Source of the DNA: Pseudomonas profundi
GTDB lineage: Bacteria > Pseudomonadota > Gammaproteobacteria > Pseudomonadales > Pseudomonadaceae
Assembly (NCBI RefSeq): GCF_008638305.1
Contig: NZ_VTPZ01000001.1
Coordinates: 434,001-498,000 of the forward strand
Direction of reading: 5' to 3'
DNA: 64,000 nucleotides
Positions 8,855 to 18,049 of this stretch are shown one piece after another. How positions within the stretch are numbered: position 1 is the first letter of the stretch; each line of letters starts with the position of its first letter. The notes beneath the pieces were generated by a model that saw only the letters and a list, made by a program, of their open reading frames with translations, had not been told where the DNA came from and ran no database searches. The position numbers and the translations under genes were made by a program.

Positions 8855-9946
8855 ATGAACCGACCGCTCCTCGTCTTCCTGGGCGTATCTATCTTCGTCT
8901 TACAAGCCTGTACCTCATTAACCTCGCTACAGGCGCAAAATGCTCAGGCCGGCACCGATATGTCTGCAGGTAGCAGGTTTACACCTGTGCCTATCACTTC
9001 GGAGATCATTGCTGCGAGCGCCCGCGCTGATGCGCTGGCAAACATCCCGAGCGAGCTGATTGATTACGAGCCGGAGGCTTACCGCATCGGCCCAGGCGAC
9101 GCGCTCTTTATTACCGTATGGGATCATCCTGAACTGACGATCCCTGGCGGATCCCAGACCGACCCCGCGGCCAACGCACGCTTCGTAAGTGAAGAGGGCA
9201 CCATTTTTTATCCATTCATTGGCAAGATTCGCGCTGCTGGGCTTAAGCCAGACCAACTCCGACAGGCCTTGACGAGCAAGTTATCCCGCCTTATCGATCA
9301 GCCACAAATAGATGTGAATGTGCTGGAATACAACAGCCAAAAGATCACGCTCACAGGGGCTTTCAGCAATCCCGGCTATTTACCGCTGACGGCCAGCCCG
9401 CTTTCACTGCTCGAGGCTGTGAGCGCTGCCGGAATCAACGAAGATAAGGCCGATTCGTCAAAACTTCTTTTGATCCGCGACGGGGTGACTTATACGCTGA
9501 ATTACGCAGGCCTTATCAACAAGCTGACCCCTGTGGACGAGATTTACCTTCGCGCGGGCGACAGATTGCACCTGCAGTCAGCGGATCAAGCAAAAGTGTA
9601 CATAGCGGGTGAGGTGGATGCTCCACATGCCCTTCCCTATACAGGCACCGCCATGATGCTGAGCGCAGTGCTTGAATCGCTGGATGCTTCTTTTACGAGC
9701 TCATTCAGGTCGCGCGATCTATATGTGATTCGGGATGACAAGAGTAGATCTAGCGAGAAGCGCGTATTTCAGCTGGATGCTCAACAACCGAACGCCTACA
9801 TGCTCGCTGACCGGTTCCCGCTCATGCCAGAAGATGTTGTCTATGTTGGCGCTGCAAAGATTGATAATTGGGCAAATGTATTGAGTCAGTTGTTCCCCGG
9901 CGCTCATTCCACAGAGGGCGCTGAGCAGGTATCGCATCTTGATTAA
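8855..9946 (+). CDS. Wza-like outer-membrane polysaccharide export lipoprotein
   Basis: Polysaccharide export (Poly_export/SLBB) protein that should form the outer-membrane exit channel partnering the Wzc-like kinase. The chosen ATG at 8855 (MNRPLLVFLG) starts a lipoprotein signal peptide ending in LQAC, with Cys as the acylated residue. The frame runs upstream to 8810 but that extension would bury the signal. The core begins YRIGPGDALFITVWDHPEL and is followed by SLBB domains (KITLTGAFSNPGYLPL; VYIAGEVDAPHALPY). It ends 6 bases before the VanZ-like frame. The 150 bases between wzc and this gene contain a weak GGCGA/TCGCC hairpin near 8713. Confidence 0.88.
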   Translation: MNRPLLVFLGVSIFVLQACTSLTSLQAQNAQAGTDMSAGSRFTPVPITSEIIAASARADALANIPSELIDYEPEAYRIGPGDALFITVWDHPELTIPGGSQTDPAANARFVSEEGTIFYPFIGKIRAAGLKPDQLRQALTSKLSRLIDQPQIDVNVLEYNSQKITLTGAFSNPGYLPLTASPLSLLEAVSAAGINEDKADSSKLLLIRDGVTYTLNYAGLINKLTPVDEIYLRAGDRLHLQSADQAKVYIAGEVDAPHALPYTGTAMMLSAVLESLDASFTSSFRSRDLYVIRDDKSRSSEKRVFQLDAQQPNAYMLADRFPLMPEDVVYVGAAKIDNWANVLSQLFPGAHSTEGAEQVSHLD

Positions 9947-9952
9947 GCTTGT

Positions 9953-10420
9953 TTGCAATCGCGGCAACCTGATTTTGCCGGCTGCTCCGTTTGGCGATTC
10001 GCTCGGCATGCCCCTTCTATGTGGATGATGCCCATGCGTTACTGGGTGCGCTATCGCCTAGCCTTCCAGGTCATGTTTTACGCCACCGTAGCCCTGGGTC
10101 TGTATCTTGGCATGCGCCCAACACCCCCGCCTGTTGCGTTTAGCGGCATGGCTGTTCTGTATCACGCAGGTGGGCTTTTTACCTGCACGATACTCAGCTA
10201 TCTGGGGCATCCACGTTGGCACTGGTGGGTGCGTCTGGTGCTGATGTCCGCTGTCGGGTTGGCCGTAGAGATGGTGCAGTCGTTATACCCGACACGCAGC
10301 GCGGATATATATGATCTGTACGCCAACAGCATTGGCGTTGCGGTGGGATTGGCGGCGATCTGGTTTTGGAGAGCATGGAGCCGGAGGCATTTTCATTCCG
10401 GTGTGGTTACGCGGGCTTGA
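9953..10420 (+). CDS. VanZ-like family small membrane protein
   Basis: A VanZ-like protein with about four predicted membrane segments; the family signature is seen in EMVQSLYPTRSADIYDLYANSIG. Function is unknown; VanZ-type proteins are often found with envelope polysaccharide genes in Pseudomonas. The first 22 residues look unlike the family, so translation probably starts at one of the ATGs at 10019-10034 (MWMMPMRYWV). It is the last gene before a long REP array. Confidence 0.7.
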   Translation: MQSRQPDFAGCSVWRFARHAPSMWMMPMRYWVRYRLAFQVMFYATVALGLYLGMRPTPPPVAFSGMAVLYHAGGLFTCTILSYLGHPRWHWWVRLVLMSAVGLAVEMVQSLYPTRSADIYDLYANSIGVAVGLAAIWFWRAWSRRHFHSGVVTRA

Positions 10421-10886
10421 GCTGAAGCACGCTCCACCACACATGGCCTTGGCTAAGCCATCCTGGGGGTGTAGCGCGCCTGCGCTAAGCCAAGCTCTCC
10501 AGCCACACCGAAGCCTCCAGCGAGTCCGAATGCGGCCTGAGGCCTCACTAAACCTCGGCGCATGCGAAAACGGCACGAGGCAGGCACCAAACTCGTCGGC
10601 GCGTCCGATCGCGGCCCGAGCCGCACGCCAACCCCAGGATAACCCCACCCGCTGCGCCACCCTGGGGGTGTAGCGCGCCTGCGCTACGCCAAACTCTCCA
10701 GCAACACCGAAGCCTCCAGCGAGTCCGAATGGGGCCTGAGGCACTGACTAAACCCTCGGCGCATGCGAAAACGGCACGAGGCATGCACCAAACTCGTCGG
10801 CGCGCAGGCGCACGCCAACCCCAGGAGAAACCTTAACCCAAAACCGCTGCGCCATCCTGGGGGTGTAGCGCGCCTGCGCTACGCCA
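10421..10886. repeat. REP family 1 cluster 1 (left flank of RAYT1)
   Basis: Three copies of a palindromic element reading CCTGGGGGTGTAG then CGCGCCTGCGCTACGCC begin at about 10462, 10661 and 10856; the first has a single change (CTAAGCC). Between them are opposite-facing, degenerate partner copies ending in CACGCCAACCCCAGG. Open frames here on both strands are by-products of repeat composition. The third copy overlaps the 3' end of the RAYT gene. Confidence 0.85.
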
Positions 10887-11517
10887 AAGCCCGATCAACC
10901 CACGGATCTCCAGCATATGCACTAGACCATCTCCACTCATCAGCAGATTGGCAAAGCCCAGCCTTAACAGGATTTTGGTGAATATAATTCACAGCCGTCC
11001 GGAAATGATGTTCATCTCGAACAAAACGGTCCCAGTAGTCCCGCATCCATAAGCTCCGTGCGGGCACTCCCAAATCCAGCTTTTCATTGTTCAGCAACAT
11101 CCACCGCGTCGTGACTGACTTCCACGTTTGAACGATTTTGGGCAATGAATACCAGGTATCGATCAGCACATGCACATGGTTCGGCATGATGCACCAGGCA
11201 ATCAGTCGGTACCGGCGTCCATGGTTGTGTTTGAATGCTTCCTCCACTGCAGCAGCCATTTTTTCGTTACGCAACGCACAACAACCGAGCCCGCTATCCA
11301 ACCAACGCTCAATGTTACTGCGCTTGAAAGTGCCGCGATCGGAATCGGGAAGTGTCTTTGATTGTCGCTCGAGTTCGCGAAGCACATGCTGGGGAATCGA
11401 GTCAGCTAAACGGAAGGTAATAAACTGGATGCATTGCGGGACATCGCGGTGTGGGGCAGAGCCGGAGTAATACCAACCTTTCCATGAGGTATCGGTGGGC
11501 TCGCGGTTCGAGCGCAT
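10879..11517 (-). CDS. REP-associated tyrosine transposase (RAYT1)
   Basis: A 212-residue single-domain Y1/HUH nuclease of the TnpA_REP (IS200/IS605-related) family. The HUH motif is MPNHVHVLI, and the catalytic tyrosine is in YIHQNPVKAGL near the C-terminus. RAYTs are known to bind and nick REP hairpins and are usually single-copy, domesticated genes flanked by their cognate REPs. That is the arrangement here, with REP family 1 arrays on both sides. No second transposon ORF or target duplication is seen. Confidence 0.9.
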   Translation of the reverse strand: MRSNREPTDTSWKGWYYSGSAPHRDVPQCIQFITFRLADSIPQHVLRELERQSKTLPDSDRGTFKRSNIERWLDSGLGCCALRNEKMAAAVEEAFKHNHGRRYRLIAWCIMPNHVHVLIDTWYSLPKIVQTWKSVTTRWMLLNNEKLDLGVPARSLWMRDYWDRFVRDEHHFRTAVNYIHQNPVKAGLCQSADEWRWSSAYAGDPWVDRALA

Positions 11518-11599
11518 GATCGTCGTCCATGTTTAGAGGAAAGACGAGGTTAGCAAGCGAGATTTGAGAGTGACGCGGGCTGATGCTCATTTTTAGGAA

Positions 11600-12110
11600 T
11601 TGGTTGTGGTGCGCTAGGCCCTGTCGGCGGTCCGAACAGCACCCGAGCCGCCGACCAGGCTCGTTGGCGAGTCCGAGCGTGGTCCACCCTGTCGGCGAGC
11701 AGGCGCTCGCCAACCCCAGGGGAAACCCGCGGAACGCAGCGCCATCCTGGGAGTGTAGCGCGCCTGCGCTACGCCGATGCCGATGCCGATGCCGATGCCG
11801 GGCGATGGTACCGTTCTCCGAAACCGATGCCGTTGGCAAGTCGGAGCGCGGCCCACCCCGTCGGCGCGCAGGCGCACGCCAACCCCAGGGGAACGCAGCC
11901 CGAGTCCGCCGCGCCAACCTGGGGGTGTAGTGCGCCTGCGCTACGCCGATGCCGTGCAATGATACCTCCCTCCGAAACCGATGCCGTTGGCAAGTCGGAG
12001 CGCGGCCCGCCCTGTCGGCGAGCAGGCGCACGCCAACCCCAGGGGAACCCCACTCGCTGCGCCAACCTGGGGGTGTAGTGCACCTGCGCTACGCCATTAT
12101 CCCAAACATC
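11600..12110. repeat. REP family 1 cluster 2 (right flank of RAYT1)
   Basis: Alternating inverted REPs between RAYT1 and the helicase: GTGTAG-type copies around 11745-11775, 11918-11947 and 12067-12096, with CACGCCAACCCCAGG-type partners around 11705, 11875 and 12030. A short GCCGAT tandem run lies at 11773-11800. The predicted frames covering this stretch are repeat artefacts. Confidence 0.85.
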
Positions 12111-12144
12111 ACCGATATATCAGGAGAGGGAAGATTCCAGCCCT

Positions 12145-13476
12145 TCAATCCCGACGTTTAGGCGGTGCCAGACCATCTGCACTGGTCACAACCTGCCCAA
12201 CTGGCGTCGGAGATGACTTACTCCGGCCGGCATGCTTCTTGGACTTGGGCTTTTTCGGTTTGTCTTTCTTCTTGTCATCTTTCTTTTTCTTGCTGCCCAC
12301 CGGTTTGCCGGAGGCTTTGACCTTCCTGGGGCCTTTGAAGCTACCTTCGATTTCCTTGACTACTCGCCGTTCGAAGTTGCGCCGCAGATAGCGCTCGATG
12401 CTCGACATCAGATTCCATTCGTGCGGCGCCACCAATGAAATCGCGATGCCCTCCGCCCCTGCCCGGCCGGTACGTCCGACACGGTGCAGATAGTCGTCAC
12501 CGCTGCGCGGCATGTCGAAGTTGATCACCAGATCCAGCTCGCTGATATCCAGTCCGCGCGCGGCAACATCGGTTGCGACCAGCACACCGCTTTTGCCTTC
12601 TTTGAAGCGCTCGATGGCCATCTTGCGGTCTTTTTGATCTTTCTCACCATGCAGTACGTAAACGCGCAGGGTGTCATCCGCACGCAATACGCCGTTCAGC
12701 CGGTCTGCAGTGACGCGGGTGTTGGTAAACACGATGGCTTTGCCAGGGTTCTCATTGGCTAATAGCCATTTCAGCTGCTTTTCCTTGTGCGTTACGTCGT
12801 CCGCAGCCATTACCTGCTGTTTGATCGCAGGAGTATCGTCGCGCACGCTGTCCAGCTCCAGAATCACCGGCTCGCGCATGGCGCTTTTGGCCAAGCGCTG
12901 CAATCCGCCACTGCCCTTGGTGGCGGAGAACATCAGGGTCTGCCGCGCTTCCGGGCAGGCCTCGGCGATCTTGATAACGTCTTCGCTGAAGCCCATGTCG
13001 AGCATGCGATCAGCTTCATCGATTACCAGGGTCTGCACCTGGGATAAATCCAGGTTAACGCCAGCGCCCAGCTGCTCAAGGGCCCGGCCAGGTGTAGCAA
13101 CGATGATGTCGGGATTCTTGCGGAGTTTGGCTGCTTGCACCTTGAAGTCTTCGCCACCAATTACCAGTTCGGCTTTGATGTATGTGAAACTCGCCAGCTT
13201 CTGAATGTCCTGCAGGATCTGTCTGGCCAATTCGCGGGTCGGTGACAAGATCAATGCGCGCGGGGCTTGGGGCTGGCCTTCTTCATTCAGGATGCGCTGC
13301 AGAATAGGCAGCACGAACGCAGCTGTCTTGCCGCTTCCGGTTTGCGCGATGACATACAGATCGTCGCCGTTGATTGCAGCCGGAATCGCCGCCTTCTGAA
13401 CATCGGTGGGCGTTTCAAATGACAGCGCTTCGAGGCCCTTGAGAAGGCGTTCGTGCAGATTGAATTCGGTAAACAA
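12145..13476 (-). CDS. DEAD-box ATP-dependent RNA helicase
   Basis: A 443-residue RNA helicase unwinding structured RNA, probably in ribosome assembly or RNA decay. Motifs in order: Q motif (FETPTDVQKAAIP), I (AQTGSGKT), Ia (PTRELARQ), Ib (TPGR), II (DEAD), III (SAT), IV (IVFTNTR), V (ATDVAARGLD) and VI (HRVGRTGRAG). A lysine-rich tail (about residues 385-430) probably binds RNA. The start is TTG: an in-frame TAG lies five codons upstream and no ATG or GTG is available before the conserved FTEFNLHERL. The SrmB and RhlE branches cannot be separated by eye. Confidence 0.9.
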   Translation of the reverse strand: MFTEFNLHERLLKGLEALSFETPTDVQKAAIPAAINGDDLYVIAQTGSGKTAAFVLPILQRILNEEGQPQAPRALILSPTRELARQILQDIQKLASFTYIKAELVIGGEDFKVQAAKLRKNPDIIVATPGRALEQLGAGVNLDLSQVQTLVIDEADRMLDMGFSEDVIKIAEACPEARQTLMFSATKGSGGLQRLAKSAMREPVILELDSVRDDTPAIKQQVMAADDVTHKEKQLKWLLANENPGKAIVFTNTRVTADRLNGVLRADDTLRVYVLHGEKDQKDRKMAIERFKEGKSGVLVATDVAARGLDISELDLVINFDMPRSGDDYLHRVGRTGRAGAEGIAISLVAPHEWNLMSSIERYLRRNFERRVVKEIEGSFKGPRKVKASGKPVGSKKKKDDKKKDKPKKPKSKKHAGRSKSSPTPVGQVVTSADGLAPPKRRD

Positions 13477-13564
13477 GGTAGCTTCGCTCTACTAGAATCG
13501 TCGGAATGGTAATGCGCGACAGTGTAACAGTAGAAGCGTTGACGGTGATGAGATAGCGCATCGG

Positions 13565-14405
13565 TCATGGACTGGCGGTGCGTGCCCCGTCGGCGAGTCC
13601 GAACGCGGTCCACCCTGTCGGCGCGCAGGCGCACGCCAACCCCAGGAAGCCCCAGTCCAAAGCAGTCGCGCCCTCCCTGGGGGTGTAGCGCGCCTGCGCT
13701 ACGCCAAAGCTGTGCAAGGACTCAAAACTGCGAAACCAACCCCGTCGGCGCGTCCGAACGCGGCCCGAGCCGCACGCCAACCCCAGGAAGCCCCAGTCCA
13801 AAGCATTCGCGCCATCCTGGGGGTGTAGCGCGCCTGCGCTACGCCAAGGCTGTGCAAGGACTCCAAACTGCGAAGCCAACCCCGTCGGCGCGCAGGCGCA
13901 CGCCAACCCCAGGAAGCCCCAGTCCAAAGCAGTCGCGCCCTCCCTGGGGGTGTAGTGCGCCTGCGCTACGCCAAAGCTGTGCAAGGACTCAAAACTGCGA
14001 AACCAACCCCGTCGGCGCGTCCGAACGCGGCCCGAGCCGCACGCCAACCCCAGGAAGCCCCAGTCCAAAGCATTCGCGCCATCCTGGGGGTGTAGCGCGC
14101 CTGCGCTACGCCAAGGCTGTGCAAGGACTCCAAACTGCGAAGCCAACCCCGTCGGCGCGCAGGCGCACGCCAACCCCAGGAAGCCCCAGTCCAAAGCAGT
14201 CGCGCCCTCCCTGGGGGTGTAGTGCGCCTGCGCTACGCCAAAGCTGTGCAAGGACTCAAAACTGCGAAACCAACCCCGTCGGCGCGCAGGCGCACGCCAA
14301 CCCCAGGAAACTCTCGGCGCGTCCGAACGCGGACCGAGGCGCACGCCAACCCCAGGAAAACCGTAGGCGAGTCCGAGCGCGGCCTGCAGGCGTACGCACT
14401 CCCAC
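13565..14405. repeat. REP family 1 cluster 3 with 267-base tandem unit
   Basis: A higher-order array between the helicase and the first DUF1329 gene. The word TGTGCAAGGACTCAAAACTG occurs at 13711, 13978 and 14245, exactly 267 bases apart. Each unit holds two GTGTAG-type REPs and two inverted partner REPs with near-identical spacers (AGGAAGCCCCAGTCCAAAGC). The array keeps long frames open on both strands (283 and 295 codons), but these encode only reiterated Arg/Pro/Gly-rich sequence and are rejected as genes. Confidence 0.88.
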
Positions 14406-14416
14406 ACAACGCGCAT

Positions 14417-14442
14417 AAAAAAGGGACATCCGAGGATGTCCC
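14417..14442 (-). terminator. Intrinsic terminator of DUF1302/DUF1329 unit 1
   Basis: On the minus strand, GGGACATCC and GGATGTCCC form a 9-base stem with a 2-base loop, followed directly by six T residues. It lies about 32 bases after the DUF1329 stop. Confidence 0.85.
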
Positions 14443-14473
14443 TGAAACCCAAACGATTAGATCAAGTTACTGC

Positions 14474-15847
14474 TTAACGCACACCAGAGGCCCTCAAGGC
14501 TGCAGGGGTGAACTGGTTGTAGGACGGATCGAAATCATACTGCGGCGCTGACGTTTCCTCTGTGTACATACCCAGGGCGATATAACGGCCAGCCAACAGG
14601 TCATACAGAGTCTCGAGGGCGTAGCCCGGCAGCTTCTCCTTATAGGCGAAGGCGATATGGCCTTCCCCTACGCGCCACAAGGTGCCGCGACCATCGTAGT
14701 GATCAGCCAGGTTGATCATCCATGAGTCTTCGTCGACAAAGAAGTTACGCTGAGCATAGATATGACGCTGCCCTTGCTTGACGTCGCCCTGTACTTCCCA
14801 CACTCGATGCAGCTCGTAACGGGTGAACTCGGGGTTGATATGACCAGCCTTTAGCACGTCGTCATACTTGACGCCTTTCTCGGTCAGCTTGTATGCGTTA
14901 TAGGGGACGTATATTTCCTTCTTGCCGATCAACTTCCAGTCATAACGGTCGGGTGCGCCGTTATACATGGAGAAGTTGTCGGAAGTACGCATACCGTCCG
15001 AAGCAGTACCCGGGCCGTCATAGGAAACCTGAGGAGCCCGGCGAACCCGACGTTGCCCTGCGTTATATACCCAGGCCATACGCGGCTCTTTCAGCTGATC
15101 GAGCGTGTCGTGTACCAGTAGCACGTTACCCGCCAGACGCGCCGGGGCATTCACACGTTGCTTGAAATAAAGCAGGGTATTCGGCACTTCCGCTTCATTC
15201 ACATCATCCATGTATTGCGGATAGCCAACCTCTTCTTCCATCTTGATCAGGTTGTAGGAGCCGTTGGTCTGCGGCATGGCCTGCATATACCAGCGTTTGA
15301 CGTTGCTACGCGCTCGAGTCATATGATTCCAGACCACCTCCGCGCCCGATTTTGGAATCGGGAAAGCAAAACTGCCGTGGGAGAAATCAGAGATGCCATC
15401 GCCGCCGTTGACCAGCTTGGCCTGCCCTGCCGTCCGCTTGACCTGCTCATAGGTCTCTTCGGGATAGCCCACAGTCCGCTTGGTCTCGTAGATCGGCATT
15501 TGAAAGGTGTCAGGGTAACGCTCAAACATCGCGACCTGTCCGGGTGTCAGCTTTTCGCGGTACTCCTGATAGTTTTGCGCGGTAATGACAAATTCTGGCT
15601 GATCATTCGCAAGTGGGTTCTCGTAGAAGTTATCTTCCAGAGGTTGGCCTGCATCGGTGGGCAAACCGCCCGTCCATTCAGGGATGGTTCCGTCCGCATT
15701 ACCTGACTTTTCTGCGCCGATCGGCGTCAGTTCATTACCCAGCTTATCGATCTCATCCTGGGTTAATGATTGCGCCATCACGCCAGATGCAACAAGACTT
15801 AAAGCCAGACCACCGACACCGCATAGAGTTTTTCGCATACGCTTCAT
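14474..15847 (-). CDS. DUF1329 periplasmic protein, paralogue 1
   Basis: A 457-residue protein with a signal peptide (MRKTLCGVGGLALSLVASGVMAQ), so periplasmic. DUF1329 members have a LolA/LolB-like fold and co-occur with DUF1302; handling of hydrophobic compounds is proposed, but no specific substrate can be assigned. Family blocks shared with the other two copies include GNVLLVHDTLDQ, YNAGQRRVRRAPQV, GPGTASDGMRT and a C-terminal FTPAALRASGVR. AGGAGA precedes the ATG at 15847. It is 23 bases downstream of DUF1302 copy 1 and ends in its own terminator. Confidence 0.85.
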   Translation of the reverse strand: MKRMRKTLCGVGGLALSLVASGVMAQSLTQDEIDKLGNELTPIGAEKSGNADGTIPEWTGGLPTDAGQPLEDNFYENPLANDQPEFVITAQNYQEYREKLTPGQVAMFERYPDTFQMPIYETKRTVGYPEETYEQVKRTAGQAKLVNGGDGISDFSHGSFAFPIPKSGAEVVWNHMTRARSNVKRWYMQAMPQTNGSYNLIKMEEEVGYPQYMDDVNEAEVPNTLLYFKQRVNAPARLAGNVLLVHDTLDQLKEPRMAWVYNAGQRRVRRAPQVSYDGPGTASDGMRTSDNFSMYNGAPDRYDWKLIGKKEIYVPYNAYKLTEKGVKYDDVLKAGHINPEFTRYELHRVWEVQGDVKQGQRHIYAQRNFFVDEDSWMINLADHYDGRGTLWRVGEGHIAFAYKEKLPGYALETLYDLLAGRYIALGMYTEETSAPQYDFDPSYNQFTPAALRASGVR

Positions 15848-15870
15848 TTTTATTTTCTCCTGTTGCGCTC

Positions 15871-17781
15871 TTAGAAACTGACGCCAACGCTCAACGCAGC
15901 GAAGTCACGGTCAACCATGGTGTTGTACTTGCCATCGAAGAAGTTGGTGTAACTCAGGCTGGCATTGTACTTGTTGGCGTAATCAGCATTCAGGCCGACG
16001 CTGATAGACTTGGCGTCCTCCTGGAAACTCGGACCATAGCCTTCTACATCATGTGACCATGCCAGGCTCGGGCTGAGGTTAACGCCGGCAAACACGTTGC
16101 TGTATTCCAGACTGGAGCGAATACGATAACCCCACGAAGTACTGGTGTAGAAACCGTCTGTTTCACACCAGCTAGCACCCCGTGGAGAGCTTCCATCATC
16201 GGAGGAGCAAGTACCGTCTGCGAAGGGGCTTTGCCCGAACAGCGAGTCACGCCCGTATTTTGTTTTGCCGGGAGATTCGCTGATTCCACCGATGTGCGCG
16301 ACACCTACTTCGCCGACCAGGGCCAGGCGGCTAGCGCCGAAAATACGGTCGATAAAATGCACTGCGGTGATCTGAGCCTGGATATATTCTTTGCGGTCAT
16401 AGCCTTGAATGTAGTCACCCGCATCAACATTGCCGGCCAAGCCGCGGTGAGTGTTGTCACTATTCGGAACAGCGATCCCGCCGCCGAGCGGTACAACAGC
16501 GGTGAGCAGCGCAGCGCGACTCATATCGCCGGTGCTGATTTGCATCGGCATGTTTGGCCGGTAGGAGATTTCGCCCCCAACGGAAGTCCCGCCCAGTGAG
16601 GTTTGGAAGCTGATGCCATACAGCCGGATGTCTTCCGGAAACTCAAAGAAATACCCGGCTGGTCCCAGATCACCCTTGTAGCCTTCGACCGGAGAAATCA
16701 CACCAGGAGCTCCGAGGGCTTCCGGTGGTATCGCTCCGGCACCTACCAGCGCATTAGGTCCCAACGCCCGACCGGCAATATTGGAATAAAGAGGCGCTCG
16801 GCTGTGGTAGTTCATTGCGTAAAAGCCGAGCTCAGTGTCGTTCATTGCTGGGAGGTACCAACGGAACGCCAGACCGTATTGGCCGCTGTCGCTGGCCTCT
16901 TTGTCCTTGCGGCGCACTATGTAATCAGTCACCCCAAGCCCGGACAGCGCGCCGTCTTGCAGAGTCGGATCTCCTTGTGGCCGGTCCGGACCCGCTACAA
17001 CCAGGCGATCAGTACAGCCTCTGCCGGCGGTGTCCGTACCAAAGAAGGTGCCGCAGTTATCAACCACCGTTGGAGCCCACTTGAGCTGATAAAAGGCCTC
17101 CATGCTCAGGTTGTCTGTTAGCCCCTGCGAGAGATAGAGCATCTCGACAGGCAGCAACCCTTCCTTGATCTCCGCACCCGGACGGCGGAAAGCCGAGACG
17201 TCGATAGGGTTGATGGAATTGATTGAATTCTGGATGAAGGTACTTTCACCCCAGCTCACTACCTGGCGGCCGAGACGAACGTTACCGGGGTTATTGCCGA
17301 TGGAGTAGTTGTGATAGACGAAGGCGTCCAGCAATTGCACACCGGAACCCTGTTGCAGTGGGTGTCTACCTGAATCGCTTATATCGTAAAAGCGCTGGCT
17401 GCCGTCCTTGGTTTCGAAATCGTACCAATAGTTGCCGCGGAAGAATGCACCGCTATCACCGTAACGCAACTCCAGGTCATGCGAGCCTTTGAAAATCTTG
17501 GAAAAAACGTCGCCACTTTCATAGTTGAGACGACCATCATCGGTGGTCCGCGCTACGGCCTCACCACCTTGCGGCACCCCGTCAACAGAGGTATCGAAGT
17601 GAATGAAACGCTTGTCGGCGTCAGCGGTAGACACACTCGCCCCTATCGACAACTGCGAATCAAACTGTGCATCGATAGGCCCAATATTGAAGTTAACCGC
17701 ATGTGCCGTCCCTGAAAGGCTGGCCAAGCTTATCGCCAGCGGTAGCGCCGAAAGCGTCCAGGCATGCATTTTTTTTGTCAT
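15871..17781 (-). CDS. DUF1302 outer-membrane beta-barrel protein, paralogue 1
   Basis: A 636-residue protein with an Ala-rich signal peptide ending THA and a C-terminal Phe (LSVGVSF), the usual signal for BAM-mediated outer-membrane insertion; alternating strands fit a large barrel. DUF1302 is a family of unknown transport role found with DUF1329. GGAGCAG lies 8 bases before the ATG at 17781, identical to copy 3. Conserved blocks include GNYWYDFETKDG, NVRLGRQVVSWGES and SINPIDVSAFRRPGAE. The gene is divergent from an AraC regulator across 268 bases. Confidence 0.85.
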   Translation of the reverse strand: MTKKMHAWTLSALPLAISLASLSGTAHAVNFNIGPIDAQFDSQLSIGASVSTADADKRFIHFDTSVDGVPQGGEAVARTTDDGRLNYESGDVFSKIFKGSHDLELRYGDSGAFFRGNYWYDFETKDGSQRFYDISDSGRHPLQQGSGVQLLDAFVYHNYSIGNNPGNVRLGRQVVSWGESTFIQNSINSINPIDVSAFRRPGAEIKEGLLPVEMLYLSQGLTDNLSMEAFYQLKWAPTVVDNCGTFFGTDTAGRGCTDRLVVAGPDRPQGDPTLQDGALSGLGVTDYIVRRKDKEASDSGQYGLAFRWYLPAMNDTELGFYAMNYHSRAPLYSNIAGRALGPNALVGAGAIPPEALGAPGVISPVEGYKGDLGPAGYFFEFPEDIRLYGISFQTSLGGTSVGGEISYRPNMPMQISTGDMSRAALLTAVVPLGGGIAVPNSDNTHRGLAGNVDAGDYIQGYDRKEYIQAQITAVHFIDRIFGASRLALVGEVGVAHIGGISESPGKTKYGRDSLFGQSPFADGTCSSDDGSSPRGASWCETDGFYTSTSWGYRIRSSLEYSNVFAGVNLSPSLAWSHDVEGYGPSFQEDAKSISVGLNADYANKYNASLSYTNFFDGKYNTMVDRDFAALSVGVSF

Positions 17782-17845
17782 TGTGCTGCTCCATTAGGTT
17801 TAACCATGAATGCACGGATGGGGATGGGTCCCTGCATCGATGGTT

Positions 17846-17924
17846 AGTCTGTCATGGCATTTTCGCTTGTTTTGTCCGAATGGGACCGATTCTTTGACGA
17901 GGGCGGACATTCACCGCTGGAATG
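17846..17924. promoter_or_regulatory. Candidate AraC-type operator region, unit 1
   Basis: Two blocks are shared with the regulator region of unit 3. AGTCTGTCATG is at 17846-17856 (65 bases before the DUF1302 start). TTGAC-N4-GCGG-N-CATTCA begins at 17894 (113 bases before it) and continues into an inverted pair, CATTC and GAATG (17908-17924). Matching sequence at matching distance suggests operators for the flanking AraC proteins; this is inference. Confidence 0.45.
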
Positions 17925-18049
17925 ACCCGCATCACAAATCAGGAATACTTTGTTCTTATTTTTTGCCTAATGGCCATCCATACATTACTTTTTATTACAT
18001 CCTTCCAAGATGATTCTGCTGTTTAGAACAACAATAACAGGCAACCAAA

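Noticed and set aside
13565-14452. Open frames of 283 (+) and 295 (-) codons
   Set aside because: They cover the 267-base REP array; the translations are reiterated Arg/Pro/Gly-rich copies of repeat sequence with no domain, and the periodicity being a multiple of three explains the lack of stops.
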